Shown piece after piece: positions 26,152 through 34,748 of a stretch of DNA of 64,000 bases. A model generated the notes under the pieces. It saw only the letters and a list, made by a program, of their open reading frames with translations, made no database searches and was not told the origin of the DNA. Position 1 is the first letter of the stretch. Every line of letters starts with the position of its first letter. A program made the translations under genes and the position numbers. Source of the DNA: Flavobacterium album (lineage in GTDB: Bacteria; Bacteroidota; Bacteroidia; Flavobacteriales; Flavobacteriaceae); the NCBI RefSeq assembly GCF_003096035.1, contig NZ_CP029186.1, positions 2,369,001 through 2,433,000 of the forward strand, given 5' to 3'.

Positions 26152-28542
26152 CTAATTTCTAAGAGGTTTTCCTTTTGTTAGCATGAACTGTATCCTCTCC
26201 AATGTTTTCCTTTCTCCTGTAAGTGATAAAAATGCTTCGCGTTCGAGATCCAACAAATACTGCTCACTCACCAATGTCGCTTCACTCAAATCGCCACCAG
26301 CCATAACATACGCAAGTTTGTTGGCAATTTTCTTGTCGTGTTCAGAGATGTAGTGGCCAGCTTCCATACTGTCGGTACCCACGAGGAACATACCCAGTGA
26401 CTGTTTGCCAAGGACTTTCACATCCTTGCGGCGTATCGGTGCAGTATATCCGGCTTCCGCCAATAGCTTCGCATGTTTTTTAGCCTCTGCTATCTGCCTG
26501 TCTTTATTGACAACGATAACGTCTTTTCCTTTTTGCAATATGCCAAGGTCATATGCCTCGTATGCTGAGGTAGATACTTTTGCCGTGGCGATGGTCAGGA
26601 AGTATTCACGAAGTACGTTCAGCTCCACATCATCTTTATGCCACAGGTCAGATGCACGAAGTGTCAACTCTTTAGACCCACCGCCGCCGGGTATCACGCC
26701 CACGCCAAATTCCACCAAACCTATGTAGGTTTCTGCCGCTGCAACAACCTTATCAGCATGCATACTCATTTCACAGCCACCGCCAAGGGTCATGCCATGT
26801 GGTGCCACTACAACCGGGATAGAGGAGTAGCGTACGCGCATCATGGTGTCCTGGAACATTTTAATTGCCATGTTCAGCTCGTCATATTCCTGCTCTACAG
26901 CCATCATGAATATCATTCCGATATTAGCGCCCACGGAGAAGTTTGCCGCCTGGTTGCCTATCACAAGTCCGTTATATTCTTTTTCAGCAAGGTCGATGGC
27001 TTTGTTGATGCCCTGCAGCACCCCGCCGCCAATAGTGTTCATCTTGCTCTGGAATTCCAGGTTGATGATGCCGTCGCCCAGATCCTGGATAATGGCATCG
27101 CTGTTGCTCCATATTTTTTTGCTTTCGCGAATGTTGTCGAGGATAATAAATGCATCCTGCCCTGGGATTTTCTTTTGGGATTTGGAAGCAATATCATAGT
27201 AGTATTTCACGCCGTCTTTTACAGTGTAAAAACTTTTGTTGCCACTGGCCAGCATCTCGTTTACCCATGCCGCCGGTTCAGCGCCATTGGCTTTGATGAG
27301 TTCGATGCCTTTTTCAACACCTACGGCATCCCATATCTCGAAGGGGCCATTTTCCCAACCAAAGCCGGCTTTCATGGCATCATCTATCTTATAAAGGTCG
27401 TCGGTAATTTCAGGGATGCGGTTGGAAACGTAGGCAAACATTCCCGCGAAGTTCTTGCGGTAGAATTCGCCTGCCTTATCAGTACCTGTTATCAGTACTT
27501 TAAACCTGTTGATAGGCTTATCTATAGTTTTGGTCAGTTCTAATGTAGCAAAAGAAGCTTTCTTCGCTGCACGGTATTCCATCTTATCAAGGTCGAGCGA
27601 CAGGATGTCCTTGTCTACTTTTTTATAGAATCCCTGTCCGGTTTTGCTTCCCAGCCATTTGTTCTGCATCATGGTATCGATGAAGCCCGGCAATTTGAAC
27701 AACTCATGTACTTCATCGTCAGGACAATTCTCGTAGATGCCGTTGGCAACGTGTACTAAGGTGTCAAGACCTACCACATCTACGGTACGGAAGGTAGCCG
27801 ACTTCGGCCTGCCGATAACAGGGCCGGTAAGTTTGTCAACCTCCTCAATGGTCAGCCCCATTTCCTTAACCTGATGGAAAAGGCTCATAATGCCATAAAT
27901 ACCAATGCGGTTGCCGATAAAGGCAGGCGTGTCTTTGGCAACAACCGATGTCTTGCCAAGGAACTGTTCGCCGTAGTTATTAAGGAAGTCCAGTACTTCA
28001 GGAGAAGTTTTTGGACCCGGTATGATCTCGAATAATTTTAAGTAACGCGGCGGATTGAAGAAGTGTGTGCCACAAAAATGTTTCTGGAAGTCCTCACTGC
28101 GGCCTTCGCTCATGAAGTGGATAGGAATACCCGAGGTGTTGGAAGTAATGAGCGTGCCCGGCTTCCTGTATTTCTCCACCTGCTCAAATACTTTCTGCTT
28201 GATGTCGAGCCTTTCCACAACTACTTCTATTATCCAGTCGACATCCGCAAGTTTTGCCATGTCATCCTCGGTGTTGCCGGTGGTAATGCGGCTTGCGAAC
28301 TTCTGGTGGTAAATAGGGGAGGGCTTCGATTTGAGAGAGTTGGCAAGATGCTCGTTTACGATACGGTTGCGCACCGCTTTGTCCTGCAACGTTAACCCTT
28401 TTTTCTGTTCCGCTTCGGTGAGTTCCCTTGGCACAATGTCCAGCAGGAGCACCTCCACACCTATATTGGCAAAGTGGGCCGCAATAGCCGACCCCATGAT
28501 GCCGGAGCCGATAACGGCTGCCTTCTTAATAGTGCGTTTCAT
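26152..28542 (-). CDS. fadB: 3-hydroxyacyl-CoA dehydrogenase / enoyl-CoA hydratase
   Basis: A 796-residue bifunctional beta-oxidation enzyme. The N-terminal half is an NAD-dependent 3-hydroxyacyl-CoA dehydrogenase (AVIGSGIMGSAIAAHFANIG, then FCGTHFFNPPRYLKLFEII). The C-terminal part is a crotonase domain (GMTLGGGCEMSMHADKVV, then EFGVGVIPGGGGSKEL). This order, dehydrogenase first, differs from Escherichia coli FadB and matches the YusL/FadN type of Bacillus and Bacteroidota, so the symbol is by function. Second gene of the operon after marR. Confidence 0.94.
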   Translation of the reverse strand: MKRTIKKAAVIGSGIMGSAIAAHFANIGVEVLLLDIVPRELTEAEQKKGLTLQDKAVRNRIVNEHLANSLKSKPSPIYHQKFASRITTGNTEDDMAKLADVDWIIEVVVERLDIKQKVFEQVEKYRKPGTLITSNTSGIPIHFMSEGRSEDFQKHFCGTHFFNPPRYLKLFEIIPGPKTSPEVLDFLNNYGEQFLGKTSVVAKDTPAFIGNRIGIYGIMSLFHQVKEMGLTIEEVDKLTGPVIGRPKSATFRTVDVVGLDTLVHVANGIYENCPDDEVHELFKLPGFIDTMMQNKWLGSKTGQGFYKKVDKDILSLDLDKMEYRAAKKASFATLELTKTIDKPINRFKVLITGTDKAGEFYRKNFAGMFAYVSNRIPEITDDLYKIDDAMKAGFGWENGPFEIWDAVGVEKGIELIKANGAEPAAWVNEMLASGNKSFYTVKDGVKYYYDIASKSQKKIPGQDAFIILDNIRESKKIWSNSDAIIQDLGDGIINLEFQSKMNTIGGGVLQGINKAIDLAEKEYNGLVIGNQAANFSVGANIGMIFMMAVEQEYDELNMAIKMFQDTMMRVRYSSIPVVVAPHGMTLGGGCEMSMHADKVVAAAETYIGLVEFGVGVIPGGGGSKELTLRASDLWHKDDVELNVLREYFLTIATAKVSTSAYEAYDLGILQKGKDVIVVNKDRQIAEAKKHAKLLAEAGYTAPIRRKDVKVLGKQSLGMFLVGTDSMEAGHYISEHDKKIANKLAYVMAGGDLSEATLVSEQYLLDLEREAFLSLTGERKTLERIQFMLTKGKPLRN

Positions 28543-28579
28543 TATTTATAGTAAGTTTTTTGGTATGCTTTCGCATTGT

Positions 28580-29041
28580 TTATTTGTTTGTTGTTTCTGC
28601 ATCATCAGAGCCGAATATCAGCTTTTCTGCAATGAGGTCGTTGATCAGTTCGGCGACCTCTATGAAATTATCCAGCTTTTCCTGCGGTACATGCTGGCGT
28701 ATCACGTCGTTAAACTTGAGTACCCTGTCGCGCGACAGTTCCCTTTTCTCTTTGCCCAGCTTCGTGAGGTGTATCAGCACCCCGCGGCCATCAACCGGGT
28801 TTTTCTTACGGACTATCAGGCCTTTTTCTTCCATCGACTTCAGCGTACGTGTAAGGCTGGTTGGCTCCATTCCCATTTGAGGGCCAAGAGCGGTAGAAGG
28901 GATCCCGTTATCCTTATCTATCGAAAGCAATGCAAATCCTATCGACATGCTCGCCCCGTATTTTGAGGCCTCTTCATTATACATTCTCGATACTGCCTGC
29001 CATGTCGCCCTCAGTATGTAATCTATTGTTTTCTCTTTCAT
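28580..29041 (-). CDS. MarR family transcriptional regulator of the fad operon
   Basis: A 153-residue winged-helix regulator. The recognition helix region reads MEPTSLTRTLKSMEEKGLIV and the wing RKKNPVDGRGVLIHLTKLG. It is the first gene of the operon that codes for FadB, thiolase and acyl-CoA dehydrogenase, 37 bases ahead of fadB, and a palindrome lies in its own promoter. It is probably an acyl-CoA- or fatty-acid-responsive repressor of the operon; this is inferred from position. Confidence 0.9.
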   Translation of the reverse strand: MKEKTIDYILRATWQAVSRMYNEEASKYGASMSIGFALLSIDKDNGIPSTALGPQMGMEPTSLTRTLKSMEEKGLIVRKKNPVDGRGVLIHLTKLGKEKRELSRDRVLKFNDVIRQHVPQEKLDNFIEVAELINDLIAEKLIFGSDDAETTNK

Positions 29042-29055
29042 GAGTTATGTTGTTT

Positions 29056-29087
29056 CAAATATACAAAAAAAATAGTATGCATGCATA
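29056..29087 (-). promoter_or_regulatory. Promoter -7 box and operator-like palindrome of the fad operon
   Basis: On the minus strand TATATTTG (29063-29056) lies 15 bases ahead of the marR start. Just upstream is the perfect 12-base palindrome TATGCATGCATA (29076-29087), in the place where a repressor would block RNA polymerase. No TTG at the ideal distance was found. Confidence 0.5.
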
Positions 29088-29136
29088 TTAAATTTGAAAA
29101 AATTTATGTTTACGAAATTGTTTTCGCGATTCAGTA

Positions 29137-29709
29137 CTATTTACTATTGGTTTCACTCGCAGATGTTTGTCTGACATACCCCGCTGGGACATTATCTGTC
29201 AGCCACACGCCATTCTCCGAAATGAAAAATTCATAGCCGTCATTATGCATCTGCAATGCCATGACTTCGAGTATCACCGGTTTGCCGTGCCTGCCGCCTA
29301 CATTCGCTGCGGTATCTTTGTCAAGGCTGAGGTGTACATGGTGGCGGCTGCCCTTACGGATGCCTTCCTGCAATATCGCATCAATATTTTTGGCAGCTGT
29401 GCCATGGTACAAAATTTCGGGAGGAGTCAATGGTTCATAGCCCAGCTCAATTTCCACCGAATGCCCCTGGCGGGCACGGATCATGTCTTTGGCCTCATTA
29501 AAGGCAAAGCGCTTCTTGCTATTTGTCGCTACTACATGGTCAAGTAATGCAGCATCTATTTTAGTTCCGCTCTTGTTCATTTTTTCCAGCAGGAGCGCCA
29601 CATCGGCCCAACCGTTTGCATCAAGGGTCATACCAATAGCGTCGGGGTTATGGCGTAATATATAGCTAAGATACTTGCTTATCTGTTTGGTTTCTTTTTC
29701 GCTGATCAT
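29137..29709 (-). CDS. kptA: RNA 2'-phosphotransferase (KptA/Tpt1)
   Basis: A 190-residue enzyme that transfers a 2'-phosphate from RNA to NAD+, as Tpt1 does in eukaryotic tRNA splicing. Motifs: SKYLSYILRHNPDAIGM at the start, LYHGTAAKNIDAIL in the ADP-ribose pocket and the HHVHLS box with the catalytic region. ATG 29709 is chosen; upstream codons read into the terminator of the next gene. Bacterial KptA has no known tRNA-splicing substrate, so its role here is open; RNA repair is a possibility. Confidence 0.9.
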   Translation of the reverse strand: MISEKETKQISKYLSYILRHNPDAIGMTLDANGWADVALLLEKMNKSGTKIDAALLDHVVATNSKKRFAFNEAKDMIRARQGHSVEIELGYEPLTPPEILYHGTAAKNIDAILQEGIRKGSRHHVHLSLDKDTAANVGGRHGKPVILEVMALQMHNDGYEFFISENGVWLTDNVPAGYVRQTSASETNSK

Positions 29710-29760
29710 AAGATATTTATGGGTAAAGGTAAATATAACGAAATTTTGATTAATAAAAAA

Positions 29761-29785
29761 GGGGCTGTCCTTTTGAGACAACCCC
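29761..29785 (-). terminator. Terminator of the acyl-CoA ligase gene
   Basis: GGGGTTGTC and GACAGCCCC on the minus strand with one wobble pair, followed by TTTTTT. It lies only 6 bases past the stop codon. Confidence 0.85.
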
Positions 29786-29790
29786 ATTCA

Positions 29791-31572
29791 TTATTTTTCA
29801 CCTTCCCTGTATATCTTGTCATACAGTTTTTGGTATTTCTCTTTTATCGCTTTTCGTTTCAGCTTCAGGGTAGGGGTCATTTCGCCTCCGTCTACGCTCC
29901 ACACATCAGGGGTTATCTCAAATTTCTTCACCTGTTCCCAGTGCCCGAATCTTTTGTTGACGCTTTCTACTTCCTCCTGCATGCGCTCTTTCACCTCTTT
30001 GCTTTCGGCTATAGCTTTATTGTCGGCAAGGTTAAGCCCTTTGCGGGATGCCCATTGCTTTACGAACTCAAAATCGGGCTGTATGAAGGCTGCCGGCATT
30101 TTCTCGCCGTCGCCTATCACCATGATCTGCTCTATAAAGCGTGACTGCTTCATGGCGTTCTCAATCAGCTGTGGCGCAATGTACTTGCCGCCCGATGTCT
30201 TAAACATTTCCTTCTTCCTGTCGGTTATCTTCAGGAAGCCGTCGCTGTCTATGATGCCTATGTCACCGGTGTGGAAGTAACCATCTTTCAGCACTTCATC
30301 GGTTTTTTCCTGGTCGTTCAGGTAGCCCATCATCACGTTAGGACCTTTGCAGAGTATCTCGCCATCTTCGGCAATTTTCACTTCAACGCCTTTTAGCGGC
30401 CTGCCCACCGTGCCAATCCTGAAGCCGCCGTTGCGCTCATCGTTCACCGATATAACAGGAGAGGTCTCTGTAAGGCCATAACCCTCCATAACCGGAATAC
30501 CGGCAGCGGCGAAAATCCGTGCCAGCCTTGGCTGTATGGCTGCGCTTCCCGATACCATAAGTCCCAGGTTGCCGCCGAGGCCTTCCTTCCATTTCGAGAA
30601 GATAAGTTTGCGGGCTATCGACAGTTTGAAGCCGTACCACACGCCATTAGCGCCGTAAGGTTCATATTCCAGGCCGACTTCAACGGCCCAAAAGAACAGT
30701 TTTCTTTTAATGCCGGTCAGCTCAGAGCCTTTGGCAATGATCTTGTCGTATACTTTTTCGAGCAAACGCGGAACCGCCGTAATTACGAAAGGCTTGGTTT
30801 CCTTAATGTTGTCGCTAACTTTTTCTATAGATTCGGCAAAGTAAGTCGAAACACCATAGTACTGGTAAAGATATAGTATCATCCTTTCGTAAATGTGGCA
30901 GATAGGCAGGAAGCTCAGGGCACGTGTCTGGCCTTCGCCGAAAGGCACCCTTTCGGCGCTCATAAGCACATCGGATACAATATTTTTGTGTGAAAGCATT
31001 ACGCCTTTCGGCCTTCCGGTGGTGCCCGATGTGTATATTACGGTAGCAAGTTCGTTTTCCGTTATACTGTCCTTAATACTGTCCAGCTCGCCCTGGTTGG
31101 AGGTGTCTTTGCCAAGCTCCAGTATCTCATTCCAGCTTTTGCAGCCGGAAATATCATTAAACGAATAAATCTCCTTTAGTTTAGGAAGGTTCCCCCGTAT
31201 GGACATTATTTTATCATACAGTTCCTGGTCGGAAACAATGCAGTATATTGCTTCAGAGTGGTTGAGGATATATTCATAATCCTCTTCGGATATGGTAGGA
31301 TATACGGGTACATTCTGCGCACCGGTCTGCAGCACGCCTATGTCTACAATGTGCCATTCGGTACGGTTGCTGGACGAAATGACCGCGATCCTGTCGTTTT
31401 TCTTAACTCCCATGCGCAGCAATCCCCGCGAAAGGGCATTGGATTTATCAATATATTCCTGTGTTGAGGTCTTTACCCATTTTTCGCCATACTTGGTTAC
31501 CAGTGCATCGGACAGCGGGTGTTTTTCGAGCTGGTAGTATGGGAAATCAAATAACCGGGTGATCGTATTCAT
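29791..31572 (-). CDS. Long-chain fatty-acid--CoA ligase (AMP-forming)
   Basis: A 593-residue enzyme that activates fatty acids to acyl-CoA through acyl-AMP. Motifs: P-loop-like YTSGTTGRPKGVMLSHKN, GYGLTETSPV, the FHTGDIG hinge region and a lysine-rich end (KLKRKAIKEKYQKLYDKIY). ATG 31572 (MNTITRLFDFPYYQ) is preferred; upstream starts at 31596 and 31665 read into AT-rich leader. It supplies acyl-CoA to the adjacent fad operon. Probably membrane-associated. Confidence 0.93.
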   Translation of the reverse strand: MNTITRLFDFPYYQLEKHPLSDALVTKYGEKWVKTSTQEYIDKSNALSRGLLRMGVKKNDRIAVISSSNRTEWHIVDIGVLQTGAQNVPVYPTISEEDYEYILNHSEAIYCIVSDQELYDKIMSIRGNLPKLKEIYSFNDISGCKSWNEILELGKDTSNQGELDSIKDSITENELATVIYTSGTTGRPKGVMLSHKNIVSDVLMSAERVPFGEGQTRALSFLPICHIYERMILYLYQYYGVSTYFAESIEKVSDNIKETKPFVITAVPRLLEKVYDKIIAKGSELTGIKRKLFFWAVEVGLEYEPYGANGVWYGFKLSIARKLIFSKWKEGLGGNLGLMVSGSAAIQPRLARIFAAAGIPVMEGYGLTETSPVISVNDERNGGFRIGTVGRPLKGVEVKIAEDGEILCKGPNVMMGYLNDQEKTDEVLKDGYFHTGDIGIIDSDGFLKITDRKKEMFKTSGGKYIAPQLIENAMKQSRFIEQIMVIGDGEKMPAAFIQPDFEFVKQWASRKGLNLADNKAIAESKEVKERMQEEVESVNKRFGHWEQVKKFEITPDVWSVDGGEMTPTLKLKRKAIKEKYQKLYDKIYREGEK

Positions 31573-31709
31573 GTGTTTTGATAATGTTTGTACCATGCAA
31601 ATTATGAAAAAAATATATATGAAATCCAAAATCGCAAATAATTGAAATTTAAAACTGAAATTCATTAATTTAGCGGTTTGTTAAATTGCTGTTAAACAAC
31701 ACATATTCA

Positions 31710-33638
31710 ATGAATAGTACCTATCGCGTCGGGGAATATAAAGCGCTGCTGTACAGGCTTCTTTTAGCCTATTTTTTCTATTTTATCGTAAGGCTGCTGT
31801 TTTTTGCCTATAATTACAAGCTGCTGAAGGTTGATTCAGTCGGAGAATATTTAAGGCTGTACTACCACGGGATCGCGTTTGATACCACGGCCATACTGTA
31901 TACCAATCTCCTGTTCATACTTTTCTCTATACTCCCGTTCACGGTAAACACAAGGAAAGGCTACCAAAAGTTTCTGATGTGGCTGTATTTTATAACCAAT
32001 CTTATTTCATACGCGACCAATTTCGGGGATTTCATTTACTACAAATACATCTACGCGCGTACCACTGTTGCGGTAATTGACGTAATAAAGAACGAAGACC
32101 AGGGAAGCATGCTGCTGCGGTTTATGGTTAGTTACTGGCATGTGTTCCTGTTGTTCTTCATTACCGCTTTTCTTTGGGTATGGCTGTATAAGAAGGTTAA
32201 GGTGCAGCCAACGCCCAGCCCTGACAGCAAGCTGAAGTACTTTGCTTTTTCTACAGTAGCTTTCCTTTTTATCGGGACAATGATCGTAGGGGGCATCCGC
32301 GGCGATTTTAAGAAGAGTACAAGGCCTATCAATATTATCGATGCCAACCGCCATGTTACAAAGCCTGAGCATGCCGATATCGTGCTCAATACGCCATTCT
32401 CCATTATCAGGACATTTAACGTAACGAGCTTTAAGAAAGTGGATTTTGCTGTGGATGAGAAGGTGATAACCGAGGATTTCCACCCGATAAAACTCTACAA
32501 CAATAACCCGAAGACAACACCTAATATCGTGCTTATCATTACCGAAAGTATGGGCCGCGAATATTGGGGCTGCATGAACCGCAGCCGCAATATACCCGGG
32601 TTTGTGAGCTATACGCCGTTTCTGGACTCGCTCTCGCAGCACAGCCTTATTTTTGATAACAGCTATGCCAATGGCAGTAAGTCGATACACGGGATGTCGT
32701 CTATTTTGGCAGGGATTCCTTCATTCAAGGACGCCTTTACCTCATCGCCATACCCTAAGCAAAAAATAGAGTCGCTGGTATCTACCCTTAAGAGCATGGG
32801 GTACGACACCTCGTTTTTCCATGGGGCGCCAAATGGTTCCATGGGCTTCCTTGGTTTTGGCAATATCCTTGGCTACGACCATTATTACGGAAAAACGGAA
32901 TATAACAATGATGCCGACTTCGATGGGTCATGGGGAATCTGGGATGAGCCTTTCATGCAATTCATGAAGAATACCCTCGACCAGAAGAAACAGCCTTTCT
33001 TTGGCACGATTTTTACAGTATCCTCGCACGAGCCGTATGTGGTGCCGGAAAAATATGCCGGCAACTTCCCGAAAGGCACTGTGCCGATGCACCAGGCAGT
33101 AGGGTATACCGATTATGCATTCAAAAAATTCTTTGAAGCGGCCAAGAAATCACCATGGTATAAAAACACTATTTTTGTTATAACGGCCGACCATGGCAAC
33201 CAGATCGCATATGACGAATACCGCAAAGTGCTCAACCGGTCTGCAACGCCGATCTTGATATTCAGGCCGGATGAAAGCCTGAAGGGTGTAGACAGCCAGA
33301 TATGCCAGCAGATCGATATTTATCCTACGATACTGGACCTTGTGGGCTACGATAAGCCTTTCATGAGCTGGGGCAGGAGCCTGGTGGGTGATAAGCAGGT
33401 GCAGCCTTTTGCGATAAGCTATAACGGGAACCTATATATGCTGCAGCGGGGCAAATACATTTGTACCTTTGACGGGAAGAATGTGGTTGGCTTTTATGAT
33501 ATTAATGACAAAGGGCTGGAACATAATCTTATCGACAAGAAGAATAAGGAAATGGAAGAAACCGAGATAGCCTGCAAGGCATTCCTGCAGGATTATTTCG
33601 AGAGGATCATAGATAAAAAATTATACTATAAAAAATGA
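31710..33638 (+). CDS. LtaS-like membrane sulfatase-fold enzyme (LTA synthase family)
   Basis: A 642-residue protein with about five N-terminal membrane segments (to about residue 210) and a periplasmic alkaline-phosphatase-superfamily domain. Metal and nucleophile motifs: NIVLIITESMGREYWG, YANGSKSIHGMSSILAG (Ser or Thr nucleophile region) and FVITADHGNQ. Family members transfer phosphoglycerol or similar groups to envelope glycans; Gram-negative homologues do not make classical lipoteichoic acid. The phosphatase gene overlaps its stop by 4 bases. ATG 31710 is preferred over TTG 31686. Confidence 0.88.
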   Translation: MNSTYRVGEYKALLYRLLLAYFFYFIVRLLFFAYNYKLLKVDSVGEYLRLYYHGIAFDTTAILYTNLLFILFSILPFTVNTRKGYQKFLMWLYFITNLISYATNFGDFIYYKYIYARTTVAVIDVIKNEDQGSMLLRFMVSYWHVFLLFFITAFLWVWLYKKVKVQPTPSPDSKLKYFAFSTVAFLFIGTMIVGGIRGDFKKSTRPINIIDANRHVTKPEHADIVLNTPFSIIRTFNVTSFKKVDFAVDEKVITEDFHPIKLYNNNPKTTPNIVLIITESMGREYWGCMNRSRNIPGFVSYTPFLDSLSQHSLIFDNSYANGSKSIHGMSSILAGIPSFKDAFTSSPYPKQKIESLVSTLKSMGYDTSFFHGAPNGSMGFLGFGNILGYDHYYGKTEYNNDADFDGSWGIWDEPFMQFMKNTLDQKKQPFFGTIFTVSSHEPYVVPEKYAGNFPKGTVPMHQAVGYTDYAFKKFFEAAKKSPWYKNTIFVITADHGNQIAYDEYRKVLNRSATPILIFRPDESLKGVDSQICQQIDIYPTILDLVGYDKPFMSWGRSLVGDKQVQPFAISYNGNLYMLQRGKYICTFDGKNVVGFYDINDKGLEHNLIDKKNKEMEETEIACKAFLQDYFERIIDKKLYYKK

Positions 33639-34216
33639 AAAAGAAAATTCTGATCGTACTTGGCGTAATTATCCTGATAGGAGTGGGTAAATATGTATAT
33701 GATGTGAACATCGACCATAATTTTGAGCCCGTGGTAGAAGGAAAGGTGTACCGCTCCGGAACCATACCCCCGGACCAGCTGCCGGATTATATAAAGAAAT
33801 ACAAGATCAAAAGTGTTGTAGACCTGCGCAGGCCGGGCACCAACGACCTGGTGAACAATCCGGAGAAAACGCCCGAGCTTGCTGCTGAGAAAAAAGCCGT
33901 AGAAAGCGTTCCGGGCACCAATTACTTTGATGTGGGTTCTGAGCAGATACCGGACCAGGCTGTGCTGGATAAATATTTTGCCGTGATGGACAATCCGGAT
34001 AACTATCCGGTGCTGGTGCATTGCTACCACGGTGAAGGCAGGGCGCCGCTTTTCGGGGCTATTTACAAAATAGAATATGAAGGGGTGCCGAATGAGCAGG
34101 CGCGTGAAGAAGCCCGCTGGTTTGCGGACCTGTGCGTTTTCAATGCAGAAAAATCGAAAGGGAAATACCTCCTTAATTATAAAACAAGGAAGCAGAAAGC
34201 AGAAGAGAAAAAATAA
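33635..34216 (+). CDS. CX5R protein phosphatase-like protein, membrane-anchored
   Basis: A 193-residue protein with an N-terminal membrane anchor or uncleaved signal (about residues 4-22) and a dual-specificity-phosphatase-like domain. The active-site loop is VHCYHGEGRAP, a clean C-X5-R. EGKVYRSGTIPPDQL and KSVVDLRRPGTND fit the DSP/PTP-like group. The ATGA overlap with the LtaS-like gene argues for coupled translation and linked work at the envelope, perhaps removing phosphate from a glycan or lipid. Substrate unknown. Confidence 0.85.
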   Translation: MKKKILIVLGVIILIGVGKYVYDVNIDHNFEPVVEGKVYRSGTIPPDQLPDYIKKYKIKSVVDLRRPGTNDLVNNPEKTPELAAEKKAVESVPGTNYFDVGSEQIPDQAVLDKYFAVMDNPDNYPVLVHCYHGEGRAPLFGAIYKIEYEGVPNEQAREEARWFADLCVFNAEKSKGKYLLNYKTRKQKAEEKK

Positions 34217-34218
34217 TG

Positions 34219-34244
34219 AACGCCCCGTGACAGGGGCGTTTTTT
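34219..34244 (+). terminator. Rho-independent terminator
   Basis: AACGCCCC, a 6-base loop and GGGGCGTT followed by TTTTAT, after the LtaS-like/phosphatase pair and against the end of the convergent membrane gene. Confidence 0.9.
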
Positions 34245-34646
34245 ATAAAGTGCTATTTTTCGATTTAAAATATTTCTTCTCGAAATTTCCGATATAATAA
34301 TAAGCAATGACAATTAGTCCAAGTGAAAAAGGGATTACAGCATAATACCGCAGGCTGTCGTCTTTAGAATAAAACTCCGTCAGCATCCAGTAAGCATTAG
34401 CACATATCCAGAACACTACGGCTATATTATGCAACAGCTCGCTTTTTATATGCCGGGTCTGCCACGTGATAAGCAGTGCTGCCCCTGCAGTCGGCACGAT
34501 CATGATCAGCCCAGTGGCTTCCAGAGCATTACCCAGCAGAGGTCTTTTATCAGCCAGAAAACAATGTGCAGGTTTTCTGTTTTCCGGTAGCAGGCCGGTA
34601 TCTGGTAGAGTTCTTCTGAAGGGGTAGTATTGCTGGGATTATTCAT
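34243..34646 (-). pseudogene. Conserved flavobacterial membrane protein, frameshifted
   Basis: Two adjoining minus-strand frames fit one protein of about 133 residues. The first (ATG 34646 to TGA 34508-34506) reads MNNPSNTTPSEELYQI, then FWLIKDLCWVMLWKPLG. The second continues as LIMIVPTAGAALLITWQTRH, then two more membrane segments to KSKNSTL. The switch lies at CTGGGCTGATC (about 34508-34514 on the plus strand); one added G in the GGG run would restore KPLG-LIMIV in frame. I recognise the joined sequence as a conserved three-to-four-helix membrane protein of this family, function unknown. Real lesion or homopolymer error. Confidence 0.75.
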
Positions 34647-34748
34647 GTAAAACTATAATGATAAGCCAAATTTAAAACAATTAATTCATTTATAAATAGA
34701 TGTTTCAATCATGGCCAACCCGCAACCCGTACCCCGCAACCCAAAACT

